A DNA stretch of 64,000 nt from Imperialibacter sp. EC-SDR9. Its GTDB lineage: Bacteria; Bacteroidota; Bacteroidia; Cytophagales; Cyclobacteriaceae. Below, piece after piece: positions 27,101-35,107 of the stretch. The position numbers and the translations under genes were made by a program. The notes under the pieces are model-generated. The model was not told the DNA's origin and ran no database searches. It worked only from the letters and a program-made list of their open reading frames with translations. Each line of letters opens with the position of its first letter. The stretch's first letter is position 1. Location: assembly GCF_902498805.1 (NCBI RefSeq), contig NZ_LR701582.1, positions 62,001 to 126,000 of the forward strand, given 5' to 3'.

Positions 27101-28009
27101 ATGAAAAGTACATTGAAACTATTGGGTGTTCTTGGGATACTCATTGCTCTTTACTTTGTGGTTCAGTTCACAACAGACAGGGGTAGAAGTAAGTCGTTTA
27201 GGTCGGAGCTGGTCAAGATTGATACTGCTGCCGTAACAAAACTGCAGATCGAAGCCAACGGTGAGCAGCTCGTGGTAGAAAAGGGGGAGAACCAGTGGAG
27301 AGTGAATACAACAGCAGGAAAGAATGTGGCCGCAACGTCTTCGAGCGTTAAAGGTATTTTGAATAGCCTGATGTCAGTGAAGCCAAGCAGGCTGGTAGCC
27401 AAAGATGAGTCGAAGTGGAAAGACTATCAGGTCGATAGTGCAGGTACGAGGGTAGAAGTTTTTGAGGGAGGGGAGAAAACACTTGACCTGGTTGTGGGGA
27501 GGTTCAATATGGAAGGGCAGCGGCAGTTCAGTACCTACGTCAGGTTGTTTGAGGATCCGGAAGTTTACTCAGCGGCAAACTTTATGGGTGCCAGTCTTTC
27601 GACCAATTCTGCCTCGTATCGCAACCAGCAGCTGGCAAGGTTTACCAAAGATAGTGTCTATCAGGTGACCTTTGAGTATCCGGATTCAGCCTTCACGCTT
27701 AGTAAAGCGGATGGCAAATGGTTATTAGACGGCCAACCTGCCGACTCAGCCAACACAGCCAAATACCTGCAGGGCATTGCCTACCTGTCCAATAGAAACT
27801 TTGCTGATGATTTTAACCCGGTTGGAAGCCCGCTGTTTAGCGTGACTTACCTTGTTAAAAGTGGTAATCCGCTTAAACTGGAGGGCTACCTGCCCAATGG
27901 TGAGTTGGTGGTGCATTCGGATTTCAATGCTGAGGAGTACTTTAAGGATGCCGGCTTGAAGGACAAAATATTCAAAGGGTCGACGTATTTTTTGAGTGAG
28001 GAGGAGTAG
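27101..28009 (+). CDS. DUF4340 domain protein linked to the gld ABC transporter
   Basis: The 302-residue protein has one N-terminal membrane anchor (LKLLGVLGILIALYFVVQF) and an extracytoplasmic beta-rich region. It has the DUF4340 features VTKLQIEANGEQLVVEKGENQWRVN, VKGILNSLMSVKPSRLVAKDESKWKDYQVD and KTLDLVVGRFNMEGQRQFSTYVRLFEDPEVY. DUF4340 genes often follow GldG-type ABC transporter genes across bacteria, including non-gliders, so it may be an accessory subunit at the periplasmic face. It is last in the gld unit and convergent with the next gene, 9 bp away. Domain assignment is confident; function is inferred from context. Confidence 0.85.
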   Translation: MKSTLKLLGVLGILIALYFVVQFTTDRGRSKSFRSELVKIDTAAVTKLQIEANGEQLVVEKGENQWRVNTTAGKNVAATSSSVKGILNSLMSVKPSRLVAKDESKWKDYQVDSAGTRVEVFEGGEKTLDLVVGRFNMEGQRQFSTYVRLFEDPEVYSAANFMGASLSTNSASYRNQQLARFTKDSVYQVTFEYPDSAFTLSKADGKWLLDGQPADSANTAKYLQGIAYLSNRNFADDFNPVGSPLFSVTYLVKSGNPLKLEGYLPNGELVVHSDFNAEEYFKDAGLKDKIFKGSTYFLSEEE

Positions 28010-28018
28010 GGCTGGGTT

Positions 28019-28543
28019 TTAGCCACCGGTACCAGATGGTACTGCATCCTGCTGATGCACGCCCTTGTATTTCACTTGCCTGGTGTAGGTATCAATAGTG
28101 TCTTTGGAGGCTTGATCGATGTGGTAGTACTCATAAGTCACGTCTACGTCCAACTCGTATTTCCTTTCGGACTTTTTCGTGCCTTTGATAGAGCCCTCTT
28201 TCAAAGCAACGTTCGAAGTGTATCCGCAGTAACAATAATAGAGAAAAAGCGTTTTCAAATCCTTTAGCTCTTCACCAGCATACTCAAAGCTTTCACCCGG
28301 GTTTTCCAACTCCACGAAAAAATCTTCTGAGTACTCATCGTCTGCTATGGCTTTGTCATCTTCCCTGGTGTAATGACGATGGAAAACAACATTATCGCCT
28401 GAAAAGGCAAAGGGAAATTCACCAGTGAGTTTGGCGTCAACGAAGAAGTCAAGGCTCTCTTCTGCCGGATTGATACCTTCATCTTGTCCGCAGCTTAAGA
28501 AAATGAAAACATAGAAAATGGCTAATACTCCAGAAGCTCGCAT
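28019..28543 (-). CDS. Small hypothetical lipoprotein
   Basis: The 174-residue product opens with a lipoprotein signal (MRASGVLAIFYVFIFLSC-GQ, lipobox FLSC). The mature part is acidic and beta-rich, with FFVDAKLTGEFPFAFSGDNVVFHR and EYELDV-type strands, and has a short Cys-containing stretch YYCYCGYTS. I do not recognise the family. It is convergent with the DUF4340 gene and has its own upstream gap of about 57 bp from the next minus-strand gene, so it may be transcribed with the membrane protein and esterase genes upstream. Confidence 0.65.
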   Translation of the reverse strand: MRASGVLAIFYVFIFLSCGQDEGINPAEESLDFFVDAKLTGEFPFAFSGDNVVFHRHYTREDDKAIADDEYSEDFFVELENPGESFEYAGEELKDLKTLFLYYCYCGYTSNVALKEGSIKGTKKSERKYELDVDVTYEYYHIDQASKDTIDTYTRQVKYKGVHQQDAVPSGTGG

Positions 28544-28600
28544 AAGTTTGTCTTTTTTTTAAAGACATCACTAGGGCGGACTTAGTTGGAAGGGATGAAG

Positions 28601-29101
28601 TCAATACCTCCAAAATAGCCGATCCCAGACTGTCTTGAACAGTCGAAATGGTTCTTTACCGAGGTTGTTGGTTTTTGTTTGAAGGAAATCCTCAATTTCC
28701 GGTATGTTGGTGATGAAAAGTGGCGACAATTCAGCGACTTTTCCATCTTCTGTGTAGAGCAAAAGGCCGAACTTAGCCAGGAAGTTTAATGGAACTACTT
28801 GCTTTTTGAATCCCTTAAGCTGACTGTAGTTAAAGGTTTTCTCTTTGCCCCAGAACGGATACTTTATGGTGACCTTTTCCTCGTCAAGAGTGATTTTTGC
28901 CAGAATCGGATAGAGGGATGAGAAAACCTGATAGTTGGCCAGCAGCATGATGAGAAGAACGGCAAGTGTTGGACCCGTCGAAGTATAGTCTTTCGCCAGT
29001 GATACCATAAAGCTCATCGCTACGATCACCAGCGGGGCTATCAGGAGAGTCATTTTCATCCAAATAACTTTGAAAGTGTCCCGCTTTACATCCATTACCA
29101 A
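28601..29101 (-). CDS. Hypothetical two-helix membrane protein with PH-like domain
   Basis: The 166-residue protein has two hydrophobic segments (about 14-33 and 45-66) followed by a short beta-rich region (LDEEKVTIKYPFWGKEKTFNYSQLKGFKKQVVPLNF...LLYTEDGKVAELSPLFI) of the kind seen in bacterial PH-domain (bPH2) membrane proteins. Start ambiguity: ATG at 29101 or 29095. The first overlaps the upstream esterase stop by 7 bp, so the genes are coupled. No function is known to me. Confidence 0.65.
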   Translation of the reverse strand: MVMDVKRDTFKVIWMKMTLLIAPLVIVAMSFMVSLAKDYTSTGPTLAVLLIMLLANYQVFSSLYPILAKITLDEEKVTIKYPFWGKEKTFNYSQLKGFKKQVVPLNFLAKFGLLLYTEDGKVAELSPLFITNIPEIEDFLQTKTNNLGKEPFRLFKTVWDRLFWRY

Positions 29102-30177
29102 TTAAGTTTTTCTCTTATAAATGACGTTAGACTTTCTGCCATCTTTTTGTTGTCAGCCACTCTAGGGTGCCCTCCTTTTTCGATGAAGGGAAAGAAATGG
29201 GTATAGATCAACGAGTCGCCCAGCCCGTCGACAGCCTCCTGCACATAGCCTGGCCATGCTGAGCCCTCTTTGGTGGCATCCATGCTGCCCAGCGCACAAA
29301 TGATGGGTGTGTCGGGGTACACGTTTCTGACCATGCTGATAAACTCCTGGTAAGAGGCAATTATCTTTTCTTCGCTCGGGGCTGTTTCTCCCAGTCGGAG
29401 ACTGAAGGAAGGCTGCTCAGGCATATTGACCAACCAGGAATCATTTTGAAAGAGGTTAACCACAACCAGATCGGGTGTTATTCTTGAAAAGTCCCATCTG
29501 CTTGCCGAGTCTTTTGGGTTTAGCCTGGGAAAAACCTCGGGCATGATAATAGTGGGATCCCAACTGATCATAATGCCAATGCCGCTGCGGCAAGTGCAAA
29601 GGTAGTCCGCATTGAAATTTCGAGCGGTTAGCGCTCCGTATGTTGGGTAGTTGTTCGTATAAACGCTGTCAGGCGAATCGCCACCTGTCAGATCTTCGAT
29701 GGCATAACCAGCTGTGATGGAGTTGCCAATGAACTCTATCGTTCTCGAATTTTCAGGCGTTGGCAGCAGCTCGCCCGTAACTTCAAACCCGTGAATGGTG
29801 GTGCTTCCTTTGTCCCATTCATTTCTTTTGATGAGCGAAATGGTATGCTCTCCCTCTTCCAGGTCTTTGGCGAGTGTGTACCACTTTGTTGCGCTGTCTA
29901 GCCTGATATACCTGATACTGTCTTTGTCGATGACAATATTGAAGTAGTTGTCGCCTCGTTCGTCTGCAAGCTCGACCCTCAGGCCCGTGCCGTTAATAGT
30001 CAATGTTGCCTCCGAGCCCGACCAGAATAGAACAGGTGCCTTGGGGTTCCCAAAATCGATTCGGCCGGTGTAGTTGATTTGCTGATTGTCGGCCTCCAGC
30101 TTAAGCTTTTCCAGCTGAGAGCAACCCGTTAAAATCGAAATTATCAACAGGAGAGGTAGGACTAGGTGGTTTTTCAT
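29095..30177 (-). CDS. CE2-like SGNH/GDSL carbohydrate esterase lipoprotein
   Basis: The 360-residue lipoprotein (lipobox LTGC, Cys19) has a CE2-type N-terminal beta-sandwich (about 35-140; INYTGRIDF, VLFWSGSEATLTINGTGLRVEL) and an SGNH hydrolase domain with block I IEFIGNSITAGY (Ser153) and a C-terminal GGHPRVADNKKMAESL supplying the catalytic His near 337. This two-domain plan fits CE2 acetylxylan esterases, which remove acetyl groups from plant polysaccharides and usually rely on a Ser-His dyad. It should face the periplasm or outside. It is the first gene of a short minus-strand group, overlapping the downstream membrane protein gene by a few bases. No glycanase is adjacent. Confidence 0.85.
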   Translation of the reverse strand: MKNHLVLPLLLIISILTGCSQLEKLKLEADNQQINYTGRIDFGNPKAPVLFWSGSEATLTINGTGLRVELADERGDNYFNIVIDKDSIRYIRLDSATKWYTLAKDLEEGEHTISLIKRNEWDKGSTTIHGFEVTGELLPTPENSRTIEFIGNSITAGYAIEDLTGGDSPDSVYTNNYPTYGALTARNFNADYLCTCRSGIGIMISWDPTIIMPEVFPRLNPKDSASRWDFSRITPDLVVVNLFQNDSWLVNMPEQPSFSLRLGETAPSEEKIIASYQEFISMVRNVYPDTPIICALGSMDATKEGSAWPGYVQEAVDGLGDSLIYTHFFPFIEKGGHPRVADNKKMAESLTSFIREKLNW

Positions 30178-30335
30178 CGCATGCTTTTTAACTCAATGAA
30201 GAAGGCAGACAGGGCATTGCTTCCATGCCCATATATTTACCCATGGCATGTCAGTAAAATGCCAGTATAAACTTCTAAAAATATTGGCAGATAAAATAAT
30301 CGATTTTACCATAAGCAAAGCGTTTCCATCCTGGG

Positions 30336-30704
30336 CTATTTCTTAAACAAAAAATATACTGCTGCTACCAGGCAAGCAAACCCGGCCAGGTGGTTCCACC
30401 GAAGCGTCTCGGTTTTGAAAACAAGCAAGGTGAAGACGGTAAACACAATTAGTGTGATCACCTCCTGAATGACTTTGAGCTGCACGAGCGAAAAAGGGCC
30501 TCCGTTTTCCCGGAAGCCGATTCGGTTGGCAGGTACCTGAAACATGTATTCAAATAAGGCAATGCCCCAGCTAATCAAAACTATAGAAACAAGGCCAAGG
30601 CTTTCGAACCACTTCAGCTCCCTGAATTTGAGGTGGCCATACCAGGCAAGTGTCATGAATACGTTGGAAGTAATGAGCAGAAGGATGGTGTAAACCGCTT
30701 TCAT
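30336..30704 (-). CDS. DMT-superfamily small membrane protein (DUF486)
   Basis: The 122-residue protein has four hydrophobic helices and the DUF486 landmarks NVFMTLAWYGHLKF, WGIALFEYMFQVPANRIG and FSLVQLKVIQEVITLIVFT. It is related to small drug/metabolite transporters, but no substrate is known. It lies 34 bp downstream of tspO on the same strand and may share its transcript. Confidence 0.85.
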   Translation of the reverse strand: MKAVYTILLLITSNVFMTLAWYGHLKFRELKWFESLGLVSIVLISWGIALFEYMFQVPANRIGFRENGGPFSLVQLKVIQEVITLIVFTVFTLLVFKTETLRWNHLAGFACLVAAVYFLFKK

Positions 30705-30738
30705 ACGTGAAGATTAAGCGGTAAATATACTGAAAGGG

Positions 30739-31221
30739 CTAATTCAATATAACGATGGATGCATTTAGCAAGGCTGCAAAGGAAACCCAAATAAGGTAGG
30801 GAACCAGTAGCCAGGCAGCAGTTTTGCTAATGAGGTAAAACCGATTGATAGAAAGCAGGATGGCAACCCAAAGCACCACAATTTCAACCAATGCAGCAGT
30901 AGGGTTTCTCAGACCAAAAAACAAAACAGACCAGAGACTATTTAGAAGCAACTGTCCCACGAACAGGCCCAATGCGAGTTTTACTCCAATTGACTCTTTT
31001 GCCCTGGACCAAACAATCCCCGCCGCCACGCCCATCATTGCGTAAAGCAGCGTCCACACAGGGGCAAACAACCAATTGGGCGGATTAAAAGGCGGCTTGT
31101 TTAGGGTGGTGTACCAGGTAGATACCGATGATGAGGTTGCAATACCGGAGAGGGCACCCACCGCCAAACAAACGATGACTGAAGCTGCGATCCTGATAAT
31201 AATTGTTTTGTTACTAGCCAT
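30739..31221 (-). CDS. tspO: TspO/MBR family tryptophan-rich sensory protein
   Basis: The 160-residue protein has five transmembrane helices and the TspO signature: WYTTLNKPPFNPPNWLFAPVWTLLYAMMGVAAGIVW (about 36-71), then QLLLNSLWSVLFFGLRNPTAALVEIVVLW. TspO binds porphyrins and in some bacteria catalyses their oxidative breakdown or modulates stress and photosynthesis genes. It is located in a membrane, outer in some proteobacteria and probably inner here. The DUF486 gene follows it. Confidence 0.92.
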   Translation of the reverse strand: MASNKTIIIRIAASVIVCLAVGALSGIATSSSVSTWYTTLNKPPFNPPNWLFAPVWTLLYAMMGVAAGIVWSRAKESIGVKLALGLFVGQLLLNSLWSVLFFGLRNPTAALVEIVVLWVAILLSINRFYLISKTAAWLLVPYLIWVSFAALLNASIVILN

Positions 31222-31259
31222 CTTGTTATAACCCTCAATTGGCTAATAAGTTTGGTGAT

Positions 31260-31820
31260 CTATTTTTTGTAAGGTACCAGATCCGATTTAATAGTCACTT
31301 CAATTTCCTCGGCTATGTTTTGAAACACGATCTGAGGAATTTCGATGTCGTGATCCACTAATTTGACCATGAAAACTGACTCAAGACGAACGACGCTTCC
31401 TTCGACGAAGAGTTTTGCTGGTAATGATCTTTCTTGTGGCACACCATGTATGTCTAGTGCGCCCTTGGCAGTCACCTCATAAATCCCATTTTTGGTAAAA
31501 TCAAAATTGCCAACGATCGATCCTTTGAAAGCGCCATAGGGATGCTTTTCACTCTCCAAATAGTTTTCGTTGAAGTGCTCTTTCATCAAGTCTTTGGCGA
31601 ACTCGAAAGTTTTGATTGGCACTCTGAAGGAGAAGGACTTCTCTGCAACATTGATCAAGCCCTGAGCCGAAGTGGTAGTCGCTGTGATGTCTTCTATCAG
31701 TGCGTCGGAGAAGAAGCGGACGTTGGAGCTTTCCAGCATATAAATCTGAGCTCTGGCAGTTCCTGCATATACGAAAAGGGCGAGGAGTACTGCAAAGGTT
31801 AATTTCGATGTCTTTTTCAT
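31260..31820 (-). CDS. YceI family periplasmic lipid-binding-like protein
   Basis: The 186-residue product has a Sec signal (cleavage near ARAQ) and a YceI-type beta barrel: NVRFFSDALIEDITATTTSAQGLINVAEKSFSFRVPIKTFEFAKDLMKEHFNENYLESEKHPYGAFKGSI, then a late MVKLVDHDIEIPQIVFQNIAEEIEV. YceI proteins bind isoprenoid or amide lipids in the periplasm. Its start overlaps the DUF5777 stop by 4 bp (ATGA), so it is the third gene of a coupled unit with the DUF5777 barrel and the cytochrome-c-like lipoprotein. Confidence 0.9.
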   Translation of the reverse strand: MKKTSKLTFAVLLALFVYAGTARAQIYMLESSNVRFFSDALIEDITATTTSAQGLINVAEKSFSFRVPIKTFEFAKDLMKEHFNENYLESEKHPYGAFKGSIVGNFDFTKNGIYEVTAKGALDIHGVPQERSLPAKLFVEGSVVRLESVFMVKLVDHDIEIPQIVFQNIAEEIEVTIKSDLVPYKK

Positions 31821-32716
31821 TCCATTCTCGATTTTTTGGACAGTGTAAACTCTCTCGTGACATTAAACCCAAAATGTATGCCACCATTGCCCCATGTGTC
31901 GGTGTTTTCAGCAATGAAGCCTTTTTCCATCATGGCCAAAGAGTTGGTGAGGTGCAGCTGGAAGACGTGTCCACCTGTTTCGATGTCGAAACCGATAGAG
32001 AAGGAGTCGTTGTAGTTAGCTACGTTAGGGGCATTTTTGTCAGCTACCCTCAGAATGTATTCACCATTTAAGGCGGTTCTGCGGGAAAGTTTGATCCGGC
32101 CTCCGAAGCCAACAGCAGGGATATCATTGAGGTCGGTGGTACCCTCTACCAGATTGAAATGCACCCAGGTAGGCACGACCTCAAATGAGAACCTGTCGCT
32201 GAATTTGCGGGCAAGCACAAGCTGATGCACAAAGGCTATGCGTGAGCTAAAGTAATTGGTGCGGTCGGGAAACTCCCACCTCAAACCATTTACAGACATA
32301 TTACTGACCCAAACGGCGCTAAGTGGCATTACTTTCTTGCCAGTCGACTGGCGGAGGATGGCTGCCTTCACAAAGCCATCGTAGGTCTTTTCGTAGGTTG
32401 AGCGCCCCACACCAACCATGAGCCATTTGGTGAGCCCAAAGTCGAAACCAAATCGAACCGATGACTGGTCAAGGCCCCACAGGTTGTAGGCGCCCCCGTT
32501 GAGCGGGCCAAAACGATGCGAGATTCTGAACTCCATTGCGCCGGGGGCTACTCTTTCGGGCGAATGAAGGTTGATGACCCTGGAGGATTTGAAAGTGGCT
32601 GTGGTATAGTCGATGGTTTCGCTTTCCATCGAGTTGAGCAGGTCATCCAGGTCTTGTGCAAGTGATGGTGCAATGGCAAAGGCAACCAAAAGGGTAAAAA
32701 TTGAAAGTCTCTTCAT
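31817..32716 (-). CDS. DUF5777 family outer-membrane beta-barrel protein
   Basis: The 299-residue protein has a signal peptide (cleavage near SLAQ) and DUF5777 features: TATFKSSRVINLHSPERVAPGAMEFRISHRFGPLNGGAYNLWGLDQSSVRFGFDFGLTKWLMVGVGRS near the N-terminus and FDIETGGHVFQLHLTNSLAMMEKGFIAENTDTWGNGGIHFGFNVTREF at the C-terminus. It should be a barrel in the outer membrane. It sits between a cytochrome-c-like lipoprotein (9-bp gap) and YceI (4-bp overlap). This trio recurs in Bacteroidota, which hints at a shared redox or lipid task, but none has been demonstrated that I know of. Confidence 0.88.
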   Translation of the reverse strand: MKRLSIFTLLVAFAIAPSLAQDLDDLLNSMESETIDYTTATFKSSRVINLHSPERVAPGAMEFRISHRFGPLNGGAYNLWGLDQSSVRFGFDFGLTKWLMVGVGRSTYEKTYDGFVKAAILRQSTGKKVMPLSAVWVSNMSVNGLRWEFPDRTNYFSSRIAFVHQLVLARKFSDRFSFEVVPTWVHFNLVEGTTDLNDIPAVGFGGRIKLSRRTALNGEYILRVADKNAPNVANYNDSFSIGFDIETGGHVFQLHLTNSLAMMEKGFIAENTDTWGNGGIHFGFNVTREFTLSKKSRME

Positions 32717-32725
32717 GGTTCGGTG

Positions 32726-33112
32726 TTAATTATTAAGGGTTCCTTCCGCAATCCATTGCTCTATCAGGCTGATTTGGCAGGAGGAAAGCTTGCTGCTCCC
32801 CTGAGGCATTTGGGGGTAGCCGGAGTCGTGATTGACTACTCCTGCCAGGCTGCCATTATCGGCCCTTACTTTCACATTTTGATAGGAATCGAGCCTGACT
32901 CCCCCGCCTAGATTTGAGGATGCACTTGCCGAGTGGCAAGAAAGGCATCGAGCCGATAGTATCGGTTGGATGGAAGCCGAATAAGTAATGGCAGTTGATC
33001 CATCGCAGTTGGTGCCGCCTCCTGTTTCCTCGGGATAGAGGTCTTGTTCATTGTCCCACTTGCACGAGGCCAGGGCGAAACAAAGAAGCACTGGTAAAAA
33101 CAGTTTTCGCAT
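32726..33112 (-). CDS. Cytochrome-c-like lipoprotein
   Basis: The 128-residue lipoprotein (lipobox LASC, Cys17) carries a single haem-c site CLSCH at residues 56-60 and a likely axial Met in YPQMPQG (Met102). The context ISYSASIQPIL-type helix before it and the LIEQWIAEG helix after it are typical of PSD1/planctomycete-type or c551-like cytochromes in Bacteroidota. It is anchored at the periplasmic side. It leads a three-gene unit with the DUF5777 barrel and YceI. A palindrome that may be an operator lies 45-72 bp upstream of its start. Confidence 0.85.
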   Translation of the reverse strand: MRKLFLPVLLCFALASCKWDNEQDLYPEETGGGTNCDGSTAITYSASIQPILSARCLSCHSASASSNLGGGVRLDSYQNVKVRADNGSLAGVVNHDSGYPQMPQGSSKLSSCQISLIEQWIAEGTLNN

Positions 33113-33460
33113 ATAACGCTTTTTGGGTGAAGGGTTGACTGACGGTTTATCTACAAATAAGTAATATTCACACGACTTACTTATATGAAATACGAAGTAA
33201 ATGTCGGGTTGGTGGCCTCCCCTAAAAAATTAATGCCATACCGGCAGATCCGATGGACACAAGAGGTCTTTTTCTGCTGAAACGTCATGCGAGCTAACCA
33301 TCAGGCATTGGCAGGGACTAATCGAACCGCCAGCTTCCGGTTCCGAGACGATTAAATTCCTTGAAGAAACCTTAGTTTTTTTGAAAAGATTGAGAGAAAA
33401 TATAATGCTTTTTTTCATACATTTATGAAGTAAACATCCACTTTCAGAGAGTTTTTTTCA
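33113..33460. other. Divergent intergenic region with palindrome
   Basis: About 350 bp between the cytochrome unit and the metalloprotease gene. Apart from the inverted repeat reported separately, I see no gene; short minus-strand frames in 33230-33727 have no protein-like features. Confidence 0.5.
33157..33184. promoter_or_regulatory. Candidate operator upstream of cytochrome/DUF5777/YceI unit
   Basis: ATAAGTAA (33157-33164) and TTACTTAT (33177-33184) are perfect inverted arms with 12 bp between them, ending 45 bp before the start codon at 33112. This is about the size of a dimeric regulator site over a promoter. The regulator is unknown. Confidence 0.4.
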
Positions 33461-35056
33461 ATGAAAATCATCTTGTTTGTTTTCAGTCTCGCTATAAGCA
33501 TTTCTGCAATTGCGCAAAATGATGTAAGGTTTGTGGCAGATCCAGGCCAGGCCAACACTCGATTTACGTCGCAAACTGGGCTCATCCGAGGGGGGCAAAT
33601 CACCAAAAGCCAGGCGAGTCAGTTGTATTTGCCGACAGGTGAATACCTGGTTCACTGGAAAAGAAGTGAAATTAAGCAGTATGACAGAATTTTCACAGAT
33701 GATGGCTGGATTCCTAGTAGCGTCCATTTGTGGGAAGGTTATGGCTCAGATGGTCAAGATCGTTTTATTGCAACAACAATTGACGGGAAGATCAACTCAA
33801 TGAGGTGGTCTGAAAAGGAAGAGTATTTTCAGTTGATCCGTCTTGATTCTTCCATGTACCAGTTTTCTGCTAACAGCGGTAGTGATCTAAACCTCAACGT
33901 CAATTGCGATTTTGATCTGCACATGGATCCGGAAACCAAAGTTGGCAGTGTTGGAGGTCGGCTCGCTTACACAAGTTGCCAATTGATCGAGTTCCAAATC
34001 GTGAGTGATATGGCCTTAGGAAAGACAACAGAGCAATTTGTACAAGCAGAAGCGACTGTCCTTGAATGGTTTGCTATCGCTCAGACATATTTTATAAGTT
34101 TTGATATAGATTTTAGTCTGCGTTTAAAACAACTGGTGATGCCTACCAAGGAAAGCCCGTTTCCCAAAGCAAATGACCCAACGGTGTTGAGCTTCGGTGA
34201 TCTGAATTTTCATCTCAGAAATTGGCTTGAAGAAAAAGAGATGTCAGCAGGTTTGTTCGATTTTACATTGGCATTCACTCAGTTTAACTACCCAACAGGC
34301 AACAACGTTGGACATATTTTTGCAGGGCCGGAGAATTCGCTAGGAATTATGATTGTCGAACAGCAAGCCTCGTTATCGAGCACTGTGCAAATTATTGTTC
34401 ATGAGATTGGACATGGATTTGGGGCCAGCCATGACGCAACGACTGGTTATTTAATGTCACCTTTCCAAAGTGGAGGCTCCTGGAGTAGAAAAAGCAAGGA
34501 TGAGATCAATGAATATATGTCGAGCCCTGACGTGTTGGCTCATTTTCAACAATGCCCAAGATTGGTTTTCTCAGCTGACATGATAGAAGAGAACGTGGTT
34601 TTGAATTGGGAAACAAGCTACGAATATCAGGTTAGCTACTACGTTCTTCATTTAGAGAGCACAGGTGTTCTTGCCACTATTCCAGCAATCGGCAAAGAAA
34701 ATGAACCGGTCAGTTACCAGTTTGTCCATGAAAACCCTGGCAACGAAAGAAACATTTACCGAATCTATCAGTATTCAGTTTTTGATGAGCAGCTTGCGTC
34801 GGCTAATATTGCTGTTGACCTGTCGGGGGGGAAGGAACATGATGGAACTACCTATGGCCCCAACCCATTTAACGAACATTTGTATGTTGACCTGGCCGAC
34901 CCGACAGATGGATTCATTATCTATGATATATCGGGCAGGATTTATTTCCAGGGACACTTATCGGAAACGTCATTTGAGTTGGCTACTGCCGTATGGAAGA
35001 AGGGGATATATTTTCTTAGGATCAACGACGAAGTCATTAAAGTAATTAAGGAGTAG
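33461..35056 (+). CDS. Secreted metzincin metalloprotease with T9SS type A sorting domain
   Basis: The 531-residue protein starts with a signal peptide (MKIILFVFSLAISISAIAQ) and a propeptide-like region (about 20-165). A metzincin catalytic domain follows with HEIGHGFGASHD (zinc-binding site starting at His314, glutamate base Glu315) and a downstream Met in the Met-turn GYLMSPFQSGG. This is the reprolysin/M12B-like form (HExxHxxGxxHD). The C-terminus (about 455-531) is a T9SS type A sorting domain: YGPNPFNEHLYVDL, then FIIYDISGRIYFQ and WKKGIYFLRINDEVIKVIKE. It should be exported through the type IX system and act on proteins outside the cell. It is transcribed alone; neighbours are on the other strand. 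Confidence 0.88.
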   Translation: MKIILFVFSLAISISAIAQNDVRFVADPGQANTRFTSQTGLIRGGQITKSQASQLYLPTGEYLVHWKRSEIKQYDRIFTDDGWIPSSVHLWEGYGSDGQDRFIATTIDGKINSMRWSEKEEYFQLIRLDSSMYQFSANSGSDLNLNVNCDFDLHMDPETKVGSVGGRLAYTSCQLIEFQIVSDMALGKTTEQFVQAEATVLEWFAIAQTYFISFDIDFSLRLKQLVMPTKESPFPKANDPTVLSFGDLNFHLRNWLEEKEMSAGLFDFTLAFTQFNYPTGNNVGHIFAGPENSLGIMIVEQQASLSSTVQIIVHEIGHGFGASHDATTGYLMSPFQSGGSWSRKSKDEINEYMSSPDVLAHFQQCPRLVFSADMIEENVVLNWETSYEYQVSYYVLHLESTGVLATIPAIGKENEPVSYQFVHENPGNERNIYRIYQYSVFDEQLASANIAVDLSGGKEHDGTTYGPNPFNEHLYVDLADPTDGFIIYDISGRIYFQGHLSETSFELATAVWKKGIYFLRINDEVIKVIKE

Positions 35057-35107
35057 TTGTTGCACTGTAGAATAGATGTGGCGGACTGAAAGCGGTTGTT
35101 GTCAGGC

